From Enoplolaimus lenunculus (taxonomy: Eukaryota > Nematoda > Enoplea > Enoplida > Thoracostomopsidae), in assembly GCA_030248215.1 (NCBI GenBank), contig JASANG010003732.1, forward strand, positions 1-64,000: a stretch of 64,000 nucleotides of DNA, written 5' to 3'. Position numbers and translations under genes: made by a program. Positions 24,501 through 34,900 of the stretch are shown here, in pieces (position 1 is the first letter of the stretch; every line of letters begins with the position of its first letter). The notes under the pieces were generated by a model, which saw only the letters and a list, made by a program, of their open reading frames with translations, ran no database searches and was not told the DNA's origin.

Positions 24501-27500
24501 TGTTATGGGCACAACCAAGATGTGTCGGGCACCGTCAAAATAAACCGTTTAACGTCCGAATGCGGTTGCAAAAGAAATCTTGGTTCCAGTAGAGTAAACT
24601 CGCAGCTTTCGCCATCTGGTTCTGACTACAAAATTGAGCATTTCCAAGTTGAAGCTTCTGGTATTTTCACAGCCTTAAAAATTTTGAACTTCAAAAGTTC
24701 AATATATTTTAATGATTTTGATATCTTGAACCAGACTAGAACGAAAACAATTCAGCAGCGAAGTCAAGGGAAAGAAAACTAAAAATTTCAGGGTTTAACG
24801 TTTAATTGGCATTATAATACTACAACTTATATGGCCTATGCCACAATCGCCTAATGCAAACACTCAAAGATGTGTGAAGATTAAAATATTTTACACATTC
24901 AGTAAGCATAAAAATACTTACAAAGGGCAAAAATATCGACAACTGCAAAGCGTAAATTTATCATACATGATGCAATCAAATGGGACTTTCAGCTATTTCG
25001 AAGTATAGAGAAGACACAAATACATTTATATCTAATTTAAAGGTGGCGTAAATCCGTTTTGTCTCAGTTTTCATAGTATAATGTCAATCCAGGTAAAATT
25101 TTTCGAGAATGGGGCTGTGCGCTATCGAAATGCCATAATTTAGATATGTTAGAGCATGCGCAAAATTTTAGTAAATCTAATTTTTGATCCATTTATCTAA
25201 ACAAAAATTACAGCATAGTTTGTTACATATCAACCAAACATGCACGAAACAGGCCATAATAACAAACTAAGATTGGTTACAGGTCGGAAAATGCCGTTAG
25301 AATCATGAGGAGAAATTTGAAAATATTAGCAATGGCATACCTGCAGTACGTCCCCTTTCTACAGCGACGTGGCTGGAAATTAATGTTAAGACATAAATAT
25401 ATAAAATTCCAATCTACTCAGTCACAAATTATTTTGTCTTGTAAGACTGGTAAAAGCAAAAATAATTCTGAAATTAACAGAATTCATTCAAGATTCATCT
25501 ATTATTTTAATATCAAAAACACCTTATACCGAAAATAAATAAACCAGCGGTTTTGGTTTGTTGCATTTGATGACGAAGGACGCACACGGTCTTTATAAAC
25601 AACACACAAGAAATTTTTCTATTACACCAAATCAAGTCGTACTGAATTTTTTAGAAAAAGATCAGCTATCTTTTCAGTTGCTTATTTGAAAACCACGCGT
25701 TAGAAATGAATGCCATTTTGTTGTACTTCACAATATGACGTGCGTAGGTGAATAAAAGGCTTACCATTGGCTAAAATGTATTCGCTTATAATATCATGCT
25801 AAACTTAAATAAACACAAATAAATTTTTGAAATTTTCTGTCGATAACCATAATCAGGTCAAACGTACTACCGACCATTACTGGCCGTGTTAGTTACCCCA
25901 CCTTTATTTGACATTTTAGAAACTTACTGTTTAAAAGACTATCATCTGGCTGCTTATTGTCCACTTCTTTACTTCCGTGATCGCAACTTGATGATGGCTG
26001 TTCTCTTGTTGGCTCTTGGGCTTGGCTTTTCTCTGCTTTCAGCTCAACCCCTGTAGCTGCGCTACTAGACTCTTGGCGCTCTGTTAATTTCTTTTCATCT
26101 GTCATTTGTGCTGATTTCACAGTTTGAGCAAGATGATCGACAAACAAATCTTCCTCGTCAGCTTCAAGTTTATCACCAAAATAAATGAATCGTTTATATT
26201 CTTCGAGTGCTTTTTGACATTCTGCCATATCGTTGTACGGATCTTCGGTGACTGGATACTTTTTACGAAACCTCGCCATCTCTGAGGCTTGGCCCTGAAG
26301 TATTACGCAAGCGCATGAAGTAAAAGTAGGAAATACATTGAAATAATGACAATTGAAAACTTGAGCAAAAGATTCACTTAGTCCAGACAAGCTAGTATAT
26401 TGCTTGTTCCAAGTGGCAAATTGCATATTCACTACTTTAATCTCAGAAATATTTTAAACCAGTGGTAGTGGGACTACATTTATTGAGCGAAGCTCGAACA
26501 CAGGTAAGCAATTAAGGTAATATGCAAATTAGTTATTGGCTAACTATTCATTTATCGGTTTTGGAGGTTTGTAAGCAATTTCCTCAGATTCCTCGCACCC
26601 AAGAACGCTTCAGCCACCCTAATAATTATTGGAATAAATTAAAAAGTCCGAATTTTGTCATGTCAATTAAGCAAATATGCAAATTAGCTATTAGCTAACT
26701 ATTCGATAATCGGTTTTAAAGGTTTGTAGTCAATTTATTCAGATTCCTCGCACCCGAAAACCCATTATTGCTGAAATTAGACTGCTTTTAACCTTAATAA
26801 TTAGTGAAATATTGTAAAAAGTCCCAATTTAGGCTTATATACTACTAATATGCAAATTATCTATTAGCTAACTGTTTAATTATCGGTTTTGGAGGTTTGC
26901 AAACAGTCTATGCAGATTCCTCGCACCCAAAAACCTGTACTGCTAAAATTAGATTACTTCTAACTGTAATAATTAATGAAATATTGTAGAAAGTCCTAAT
27001 TTAGGCTAAATTAATTACGCAAATTAGCCTGTAGCTAATAAACGGCTTAAAATTTTAAAACCCCAATGCGAGGTTAACACCCGCGGATAATTGGCTTTCA
27101 AACAAAAACAACAACAACAACAACAACAAGGTTCAGCCGTTCCTGAGATTGTTTTCGGAAGGACAGACAGACGGACGCCCAGAGGGACATCCACCTTTCG
27201 ACCCCCAAGTACAAAACATAAAACGCTTCGCGAAACTGCGAGCTTCGCTCGGAGTTTCGCTTCGTTCAAAGACACCCACTTGTAAAAAAGTACTTTTTGA
27301 AATTCGGGAGTACTACGTAGTAAATATTGTTAGGTAGGTTTATACCGGAAATCAGTTTTTTTGCCAAAATATTAAACCGAACGCGGATATCCGGTCACGC
27401 CCTGCGTACTGGCAACTTACCTGGCACTCAAACATTCTTAGTTGCTTCTTAAAACCCATGTTTGGATTTGCAACATGCCGCGCACCGCGCACAACGCTTA

Positions 27501-29087
27501 ATGCATCACGCCATTTCAGTCCAGTAACAGTCATAACATATGCAGTCACTAATGTGGCACTTCGGCTAATACCAGCAAGACAGTGAACAAGTACGGCACC
27601 TGAAACCATTAATATATACGCCATACAATAGGTAATACAAATCATCAGCAGCTGAAACAGACGCGTCCGAAAGCAAACAACGATGCGAAAAGGTATGTAA
27701 GAAACTGTCTGCCGCAGCAACAGCAAGTTACCTATAGCTGTAACTAGATATATACCTCTTTTGACTATTTTATAAAACCTTTGCAAATTCCTGTTAATTG
27801 TCTGGAAAACTGCCAAGCAGTTGGTTTAGGTTTTACGCCAATTACAAATTTAAAACAGAACTAGTTTGCTCTAAGTTGTTTAAGCAAGAACAGAAACATA
27901 CATGAATATACACAGAATTCGTATGTGATATACATATTATATACGAAATCAGCGATTTCAATTTATGGCACAAGAATATTAGTTTGTCACAATGTAATAT
28001 CACAAACATAATGTGGATTTCGTTTAATAAAGGATAGTAGCTTAGCTTCTTTTAACGCGAATTTTCCGAATACTACCCTATATACACGTGCGTATCTGTG
28101 TATTTCCATTCAGACACTACACGTAGGTATTACCTTGTGAAAGACGAGCGTCATGAATAAAATCGTTCACAACAGAAAAATGAGCACTGAGATCCTGGCT
28201 AGAGCAGTCAGACGCGACAATGCAGTGATACTCAATATTCTTGTGAATTGCCTTTGCACTATCATGCACACTGACAACATGCGTAATCTAAAAGTTTACA
28301 CATGTATAATATGTTGCGCCTCTGTGCTACCAAATTTTCTACGAGATATTCGAAGTAAATTACAAACAGTATATAGGTATATGTTGATAATTGCAGGGTG
28401 CGGTTATGATCCGATAAAGCCCCGCCATTATAAAATACTAGAGCCGAATACCTGGTGGAAACTGGACGGTTGATATAACACAACATTCGGTAAGTACACA
28501 CTAGATGTCCAAATCGGATGCTAATTTTCTGTTATATGCTAAACCGGAATCGCTTTCGGTTGCATCATGCCTAATGCCTGTGTTTGTTAATTTACAACGT
28601 AGTGGTACCAAACGCCTATGCCACAGTAATCTGAATACGTCTACAAAAATACATTAATCATCGAAGATATATTTCGCTTCCATGGGCTATGAAAATCTAA
28701 ACTATAGCAGATAAAGCGAATACCTATCTTCAACTAGGGTTATTTCACCAATAACATTGCAAAAAAGAAAATTAAAATGAATTTTTCGGTGGCATGTATT
28801 TTTATTTTCCGATTCCGGTTTGTTTCCGCTAATTTTTTCAAATTCCGGTTACGGTTCCGATAAATTGTAATTCCGGTTGCACTCTGCAGCGACCACAAGT
28901 GTTTGTCTACAAAAATATATAATTTGCTTGCGCTTGTAAACGAGCAGCAAATTAGATCGCAATTTGACAGATTTATGTTCTTACGCAAACACTTTACCTT
29001 GAGCTCCTCCAATTGTTTTCTGTTGTTTGCATTTTGAATACCGCCTAAATACAGACCTGGTAGCACACGACTCATCTCACCCCCCAT
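12454..29087 (-). CDS. DUSP22/DUSP15-like atypical dual-specificity phosphatase with long C-terminal extension
   Basis: Exons in transcription order: 29087-28998, 28287-28134, 27599-27421, 26294-25928, 13760-12454. Phases agree throughout, giving 698 codons plus stop. The start is MGGEMSRVLPGLYLGG; Gly2 with Ser6 fits N-myristoylation, as known for DUSP22/15. The general acid falls at Asp57 (CIVASDCSSQ) and the P-loop HCLAGISRS places the catalytic Cys at residue 88, both at the human DUSP22 positions. After the catalytic domain (about residues 1-141) exon 4 continues with a charged segment, then exon 5 adds about 435 residues of Ser/Asn/Glu/Asp-rich sequence with no domain I recognise. Human DUSP22 is about 184 aa, so the tail is unusual. 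The exon 4-5 intron is 12.2 kb; the junction is phase-consistent (A|AG) with a GTAAGT donor and TTTTCAG acceptor, but it is the least certain join. Substrates cannot be told from the sequence. Confidence 0.88.
14130..14600. repeat. imperfect foldback repeat in DUSP intron 4
   Basis: Left arm words ATTTGTCAAAAAGTTAGA, ACCATTCGACGCAACATG and AACGAGTTACGGTCAA are mirrored on the right by TTGACCATAACTCACTAG, GACACCATTCGACTCGG and TCTAACTTTTTGACAAAT. The palindrome spans about 400-470 bp. Confidence 0.6.
15327..15705 (+). mobile_element. hAT-like MITE, CAGGGTGCAACCGG family
   Basis: Ends CAGGGTGCAACCGGAATT and AATTCCGGTTGCACCCTG, with a perfect 8-bp target duplication TCCACAAT on both sides. Subterminal CCGGAACCGGAA repeats. 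Contains a 65-codon open frame shared with other copies. In DUSP intron 4. Confidence 0.9.
16010..16140 (-). mobile_element. TTAGGC-bearing MITE, reverse orientation
   Basis: AACAAGGCCGTAGGAACAG, then CCTAAGCCTAAGCAAAAAAT and a degenerate GCGAAAAAACGGCCC end. In DUSP intron 4. Confidence 0.5.
16783..16855 (+). other. tRNA-like sequence (tRNA pseudogene or SINE head)
   Basis: 73 bp with an A-box-like TGGCGCAGTGG, a B-box-like AGTTCGATCC, and paired ends GGGCTA/TAGCCC (8 bp if GC is added on each side). The anticodon and T stems pair poorly, so a functional tRNA is unlikely. It lies in DUSP intron 4, plus strand. Confidence 0.55.
17208..17265 (+). repeat. 29-bp tandem duplication
   Basis: Two identical units starting ATTCAGCTCAACTGATCTAT at 17208 and 17237. 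Perfect match, so recent. Confidence 0.9.
18208..18592 (+). mobile_element. hAT-like MITE, CAGGGTGCAACCGG family
   Basis: The same inverted ends as the copy at 15327, with a perfect 8-bp duplication GTACTCAG. Overall close to that copy, including the 65-codon open frame, so both insertions are probably recent. Confidence 0.9.
18992..19366 (+). mobile_element. old hAT-like MITE, CAGGGTGCAACCGG family
   Basis: Left end CAGGGTGCAACCGGAAGT is intact. The body is strongly diverged and the right end (CCGGAACCGGAATTTTG) has lost its terminus. Confidence 0.65.
20255..20365 (+). mobile_element. SINE-like element fragment in DUSP intron 4
   Basis: CTAGAAAAGTTTTAACCTCT and CCCTTGCACACCCCTCCC match the copies at 8710 and 60265, followed by an ACGAGCTGTCTACGGG tail. 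Confidence 0.6.
21185..21306 (+). repeat. 61-bp tandem duplication with adjacent hairpin
   Basis: TATTATGTTTTTCATATGAA recurs at 21185 and 21246 with nearly identical followers (CAACAACCGCAACTGTAAAT). Just beyond lies CACTGTGAAACATTGTTTCA, followed by CAGTG, a perfect hairpin. Confidence 0.85.
24119..24162 (+). repeat. short tandem duplication
   Basis: ATTCATTAAATGCGTAGCTT occurs twice in direct succession, starting near 24119 and 24141. Confidence 0.75.
26515..27050. repeat. tandem repeat, about 155-173 bp period, DUSP intron 3
   Basis: TATGCAAATTA recurs at 26521, 26676, 26849 and (as TACGCAAATTA) 27016. Each is followed by TAGCTAACTATT-like, TTATCGGTTTTGGAGGTTTG-like and CAGATTCCTCGCACCC blocks. 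About 3.2 degenerate copies, AT-rich, non-coding. Confidence 0.85.
27103..27129 (+). repeat. (CAA)n microsatellite
   Basis: Runs of CAA in DUSP intron 3, just beyond the tandem array. It makes short poly-Gln open frames on the plus strand that are not genes. Confidence 0.8.
28650..28888 (-). mobile_element. hAT-like MITE fragment in DUSP intron 1
   Basis: The right part keeps TTGTAATTCCGGTTGCAC and the CCGGTTACGGTTCCG subterminal repeats. The left boundary is diffuse, so the start is approximate. Confidence 0.55.
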
Positions 29088-30814
29088 GATAAAGAGCAAG
29101 ACCACTGACGAACTTTCTCCACGCGAACTATGATGTTTGTTCAAACAATAGGCATGCAATTGTATATGTTTAATGGCATTTTCGAAATCTTTAAAACCAA
29201 AAACAAAAAGTGCACACAAGTAATATATGTATGTATCAGAATCAAGATGCAACCGTGCATACTCTTTGTTCTGTTTAGGTAATAAGTTGTCAGATTAAAA
29301 TATTTAATGAGTGATCTTACGTATGTTTGATAAAAAACGAAGAAGAAATCGCGAAAAACTAGTTTCACGCACGTTTTTGGCTAGATTACTGAACATAAAA
29401 ACGGCAACTCGGTGCTGAAAATAATTTCAAACTTTGGTTCTTTTTCCGGCAAATATCCATTTGTGTTACTGTTCGAGCAAAATCTAATTCTGGTTGGAAT
29501 CCTGGTAACGGTGTAATAGTGTTATGGGCATTCGTTCGGATTAGGGGCGGTTTGCTTTAATACTGTTAGAGTTTCTTGTTTATTCGTATTTTATCAAGGT
29601 TTTCGCAACATACCTAAGAATCAGCCAGAAGAATCAGTCAGTAGTTCTCTGTGGTATTTCAAATATAGTTATTCATATGTGGGCGATCTTTTCATGTTGT
29701 TTCGAACGCGGTGCGCTGGACACCGGCGTTCGCGCTGTCTAACAGTGTGTCCAGCAGGGGCGTTGGTGTACGTAATATTTGTGTAAAAGATATTAGTAAA
29801 TTCTTATAACCAACCGTGCCGTTGGTGGAAAGCGCTTCGTATCATATCATAGATCCAGAACTTGGCCGTTTACATGAAAACTCGACAATACCTATTCGAT
29901 AGCAGCAATATAATTTGACTATATTCCGCAATTTTTTTCACGCAAGGGTTCCTCTTATGATAAAAGGTGAAAAAAGTATAACCAGCCTATATGTACCCAA
30001 AATACCAAGTGGGATGATTGACGTCGACGTGGGTTTCGCCGAAGTCTGAATTGGAAATCCGGACGCACCATAATCGGCTGAGATGTGATGTTCCCGTCAG
30101 TAAACATTCATACTTAATGGGCACAGGCTATGTACTTTCGTTCCAGAAATTAATACAAATAGTGCTTATTACTACGTATTGTACCGATTGAGGTCCCAAA
30201 CAAACTAGCTTCGTAATATACCTTAATTTCGTGTATGTATTTTTCATTACTTAAAGAACAAAAATCGGAAAAAACTATTAAATAAAAACTGTGGTTAGGG
30301 CCAAAATTGCTTCTTTTAGTTATCCCGCAAAACAGTAGCAATACCTTTTTAGTAAAATCCGTACATTGGCTTATGGTCATCTTGGTTTTGGCAAATGTGT
30401 TACTCAAAGACGAAACAGCGACTTTAGCAAGTTGTTCGCTTACAAACTTTCATAAACCTAATACGGTAGCATTAAGTCCGTAACTTGTATCAAGTCGCTC
30501 TTAATGAGATTAGAGAACGTATCTTCTGTACAATATTCAGCCCAAGTTTAGTTTTGGGTCATGGTTATATCTTGAAGTTCGGGAGTAATGAGTGTGGCAG
30601 AAATTTACACCCGGTCTAAGCAATCCTATTTACCTGTGAAAAATAAGTAGTTGTAAACTATTAACCTGTGAAAAATAGGTAGTTGTATAAAATAGTTCGT
30701 AAAATCGTATTAAAACATAACAAAATTTTTTTCATTAACCTATCATTTGGCTAGCTGTAGCGGTGACAGAAAAGCTAGGACTTGCATATTCCAATGTATA
30801 TGTAACTTTTACCT

Positions 30815-30930
30815 GGCCAATGATAAGAACAGGGGCACAACGGTATAATAAGGTTATTCGTAAACCTGAGCCTAAGCCAATCAAGAAAACTATTCTAAAG
30901 CTTAAGCTTATTCTATTCTCATCCTCGCCA
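30815..30930 (-). mobile_element. TTAGGC-bearing MITE fragment between DUSP and TOP2
   Basis: AAGAACAGGGGCACAACGG followed by CCTGAGCCTAAGCCAA and CTAAAGCTTAAGC words in the reverse orientation of the family. Confidence 0.5.
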
Positions 30931-31094
30931 GAACGGTGTTATCGGATATCTATCTAGATTCTGTCATTCCGGCAAAAACTGATATCCGCATTCTGATTCA
31001 CGTATGCAAGTTTATGCTGCAAAAATTTACCGTGCATATGGCGTAAACGCGTTGAGCTATACATAGAGCAAAACCAATATCAATGAATACATAA

Positions 31095-31481
31095 TAGAGA
31101 TGTGCCGATTAATCTACATCGGTAAAAATTGGCACTTTTCCGTGAGTATCTGCATCGGCACTGCAAAAAACTGCCGATTCTTTGCCGATACTTTTTGCAC
31201 ATAACAGTCAGTTAGAATGCTATTAATTTCATTTCTGGGAGCATATCAGTGCGTCAGGTCAGGAAAACTGTTCTCTTTTGCGTTTGTGTTTGAAAAAATT
31301 AACTGAAACGAACCGTTCTTATAGAATTTTAATTTATCATGGTTAGGGTTAAAATATTCATATTGATGTAATGTAGTATCGTATCTGTTAATTAAGCATG
31401 GTGTGCCAAAGTTGGAATCGGCATCGGCAAAATTTCAAAATAATCGGAATCGGCAAAAATTTTGGTATCGGCACATCCCTA
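31095..31481 (+). mobile_element. hAT-like MITE, TAGAGATGTGCCGAT family
   Basis: Ends TAGAGATGTGCCGATTAAT and TATCGGCACATCCCTA. Flanks ATACATAA and ATACATAT match at 7 of 8. Repeated AATCGGCATCGGCA words inside. In the DUSP-TOP2 intergenic region. Confidence 0.88.
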
Positions 31482-31983
31482 ATACATATATACACCAAAA
31501 AGTTGACTTAAGAACAAAACGAAAATGTATAAATTAGAGAATAATGCGAAAAAGAACCGCCAGTATAACATCGAAACAACTCCATTTTTCTAAAACCGTT
31601 TACAGTTGCAAGGTTTGGAGGGAGTAAGTATGTACGCCCAGTACAAAATGCCGTATATATTAGTGAAAGTAAAATTTATACGTATTAATTATAAGCTTCT
31701 TGAAAACTGAAAAATTTGTAATTAAAACTATTTTGTGTCTGTTTTGAACATAGATAGATTACAGGCTGTTACTATTGGTTTACTTTCATTTCATATATAC
31801 CTACGTATCTGGCGTGCCCGCAGATTAGAGGATACCGGCGTGGATTATTACCAGATCCTTATTCTGGCTGCAGTTAATGTAATTAATAATTTCTTTAAAA
31901 TAAATGTGGTTCTAAAGACGTCGATATTTCGTTTTGCAACACGTTATCGTCAATATTGTAGTTCCACCACAAAGTTGGACAAA

Positions 31984-34900
31984 ATGAGCGATGAAAGCGA
32001 CAGTTTTGATCCAGACTTCGAAGATGTAAGGCAAACCGTTCGAGCCTACTTTGCCGTAGTTATTGTCGTATACGTACCTTTTAGGTAGTTTGCAATAGGC
32101 AACTGTTCATTTTGCCCCTCACTATTGTCCAGCCAGCCGTTATGTATGGATGAGGGGAAAACAACTGCCGTGCTCGTGCACTAGAGATTTTATCTTATGC
32201 TTGCATTGCTTTCTTGACAGACGCAGTATTAAAAATCTCAAATTTCAGTTTTTTTGTGTTGTCTGTATAGTTTTAGACTCAACTTCTTGAAAATAGCTTA
32301 TTCAAAAATGCAACTTTCTGTTCTAATTTTAGCAAGCAGCAAGGGTTTGACTTAATGTATAGCCACAAAGCGCAACAATATTTTATGCATTTGTAAACAC
32401 AAATAATGTATTACGTATACGCTTTTACGCTTTGTTAATTTAATGCTTGAGTTTCAGTCAGACTACGAGACATCAAAACCAAAAAAGCAAAAACCTTCAA
32501 GTCCACCAAAGAAAAATATTGCGGCAAAACCGAAGTCCAAAACTACAGCTGTTTCGAAAGGATCCAAGGCAACCAAGAAAACAAGTCAGTGCATAATAGG
32601 TCAGAGTGTCGGCTAAACTCTGTGGTTCCTCAAGTGCAGTAACAGTTAGAAGAAATCCATCCAACAAAACTTAATTTTGCCGAAACATGACAGTTTCATC
32701 CACAAATACGGCGCTAAATGCGTATGGTACATATTATTTAGGTGCTGCAGTGGCAAACGGAGTGTGTGGTGATGGCGATGATCCTGAGAACGTTTTTGAA
32801 ACACTTGACCATGCAACGTCGGGTGGTACAAAACGATTATCGATTGAAAGTATTTACCAACGCTTAAGTCAGCTAGATCACGTTCTTGTTCGCCCGGACA
32901 CCTACATCGGACCTGTAGACAAATTAACTGAAGTACGTATATATGACATATAACGAAAATGCATAACTATAACGGTTTTTCCTAGAGATGTGCCGATGGC
33001 CGATACCAAAATTTTTGCTGATACCGATGCTGATTCTTATTTTGAAATTTTACCGATGCCAATGCCGATTCCAACTTTAGTATACCATGCTTAATAAAGA
33101 GATAAGATACTACATTACATCATTTTATAGAAACCTAAACCCTAACCATCAAAAACAATTTTAATTTTATAAGAATGGTTCATTTCAATTAATTTTTTCA
33201 AATACAAGCGCAAGAGAGATAACAGTTTTCCTAACCAGACACTTATATCCGTCCAGAAATGAAATCGGTAGCATTCCAGCTGACTGTTATGTGCAAAAAG
33301 TATCGCAAAGAATCGGCAATTTTTTGCAGTGCCGATGCCGATACTCGCTAAAACTGCTGGTAATTACCGATGGCGATGCCGATTAATCGGCACATCTCTA
33401 GTTTTTCCGCATGTGTTTTCGCAATTTTTCAAGCAGATTAAAGCATCATTATCACATTAAGGGATGTGAATGAATAGTACTAATTAGGGTTTCACCGGAA
33501 TTCTTGCAAAAATCCCGTTCCTGTTAATGTATTCAAAGATGTAGGAACCGGAATTTTTACGGTTTTGTGGCGAATTGTTCAGAATCATTTAAATATTGGA
33601 AACTTTATCTTTGAAAAATCTTTGTTTCAAAATGAGTGTTTTTTCAATTAGTTTAATTTTGTTAATAAAGTGCTTCTGATTAGTGATTGGCCGTCTCCGT
33701 CTCGGCAAGTCTTGGGATTTGGGTGATATCGGTCTCGCTTTTCTTGAGTCTTGGTAGTTTGCAAATCGAAACCAAAGGTGAAAAAGCGATAAACATTGCT
33801 ATTAGCTGAACCAGTTTGAGTTGATACAAGGGCATAGCAATATTTTGCTCGTATTTTGGAGTATATATATCAGGGTGCAACCGGAATTCCGGTTCCGGCA
33901 TTTTTTCACCTTCAGGTTCCGGTAAATTTTTACCGGATTTAAAAATTCCGGTGTTATAATTTGGCCGTTTTCTTAACTTTGCTCATTTTTAAGAATATCT
34001 TTTAAAAGCCACTTGTACTCCGAATATAAGCCGTTGATGGTGGATTTCACTTCAGTCGACGACGAAAATCTAAAATACAACAAATAAAATAAATACCTAT
34101 GTTCGACTGAGGTTGTTTCACAAATAACAGAGAAAAATACGATTAAAATGAAATTTTTGGTGAAATGCATTTTTCACTTTCCGGTTCCGGTAAAATTTTC
34201 AAATTGCGGTTCCGGCAAATTGTAATTCCGGTTGCAGTTTTGTAATATATGAGACCGCAACCGCGGTATCCGGCAATCCCTAATTGCGACTACAGCGGTA
34301 ATGACGAGTGCTTTTCGTGCAGCTGCGCTGTTGTGAAAACGAGATACGCGTGGGTTTTTACTTGTTATAAACACCAAATGTTGCAGTTTTTAAACCTAAT
34401 ATATTAAAATTATAGCCCATGTGGGTATGGGATAACGATCAGCAGAAAATGGTTTACCGAGAAGTTACGTACGTTCCAGGACTGTACAAGATCTTTGATG
34501 AAATTTTAGGTATGTGCGCTCTATGATACGCTATGCGAACTGTCTTTTTAGAATTAAAAGAAAAGTATCTGTTGTGCAGACTATGCTAGAATAAGGTTTG
34601 GTTAAAATTTGATGGATGTATAAAATATTTTAACCGTTCTGGCATAAAGCTCTAGCGCGTACATTTAACATTTTGCCGGTAAGCAAAAACCTACAGGGCA
34701 ACGTGCATATTAAAATCCGCGAACGTTCTGACGTAGCTACAACCGACTCGACAGCACATAGGTATGGTTAACTCTTAGAGTGTCAGCAAAACTAACTAGA
34801 ATTGAAGTTTTTAACGGAATAGCAACCAGTTCCAACAGGAACTAAATTTTGCCGAAACAGGAACAGGAAGAGGAATTGAATGTCTGCGCAGGAACCGGAA

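Larger units (their letters stand above)
19370..25927. other. distal part of DUSP intron 4
   Basis: Holds a SINE-like fragment (20255), the 61-bp duplication (21185) and the 24119 duplication. The 124-codon plus-strand frame at 24408-24782 is uninterrupted but unrecognised and has no Met start. No exon of the phosphatase fits here in phase. Confidence 0.5.
29088..31983. other. head-to-head intergenic region between the DUSP-like gene and TOP2
   Basis: About 2.9 kb that must contain both promoters. It includes the MITEs at 30815 and 31095, a GCTGGACAC/GTGTCCAGC hairpin near 29722-29752, and a 30-bp-scale duplication of CCTGTGAAAAATA near 30632-30690. No clear TATA box or initiator can be assigned. 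Confidence 0.5.

Noticed and set aside
24408-24782. 124-codon plus-strand frame in DUSP intron 4
   Set aside because: No Met start, no recognisable domain and no neighbouring exons; left as unexplained rather than called a gene.
27091-27285. Plus-strand poly-Gln open frame
   Set aside because: Produced by a CAA microsatellite in an intron of the minus-strand gene.
31735-32088. Longer upstream start for TOP2 in frame with exon 1
   Set aside because: The stretch before the ATG at 31984 is AT-rich and unlike TOP2; the frame also reads past the exon 1 donor.
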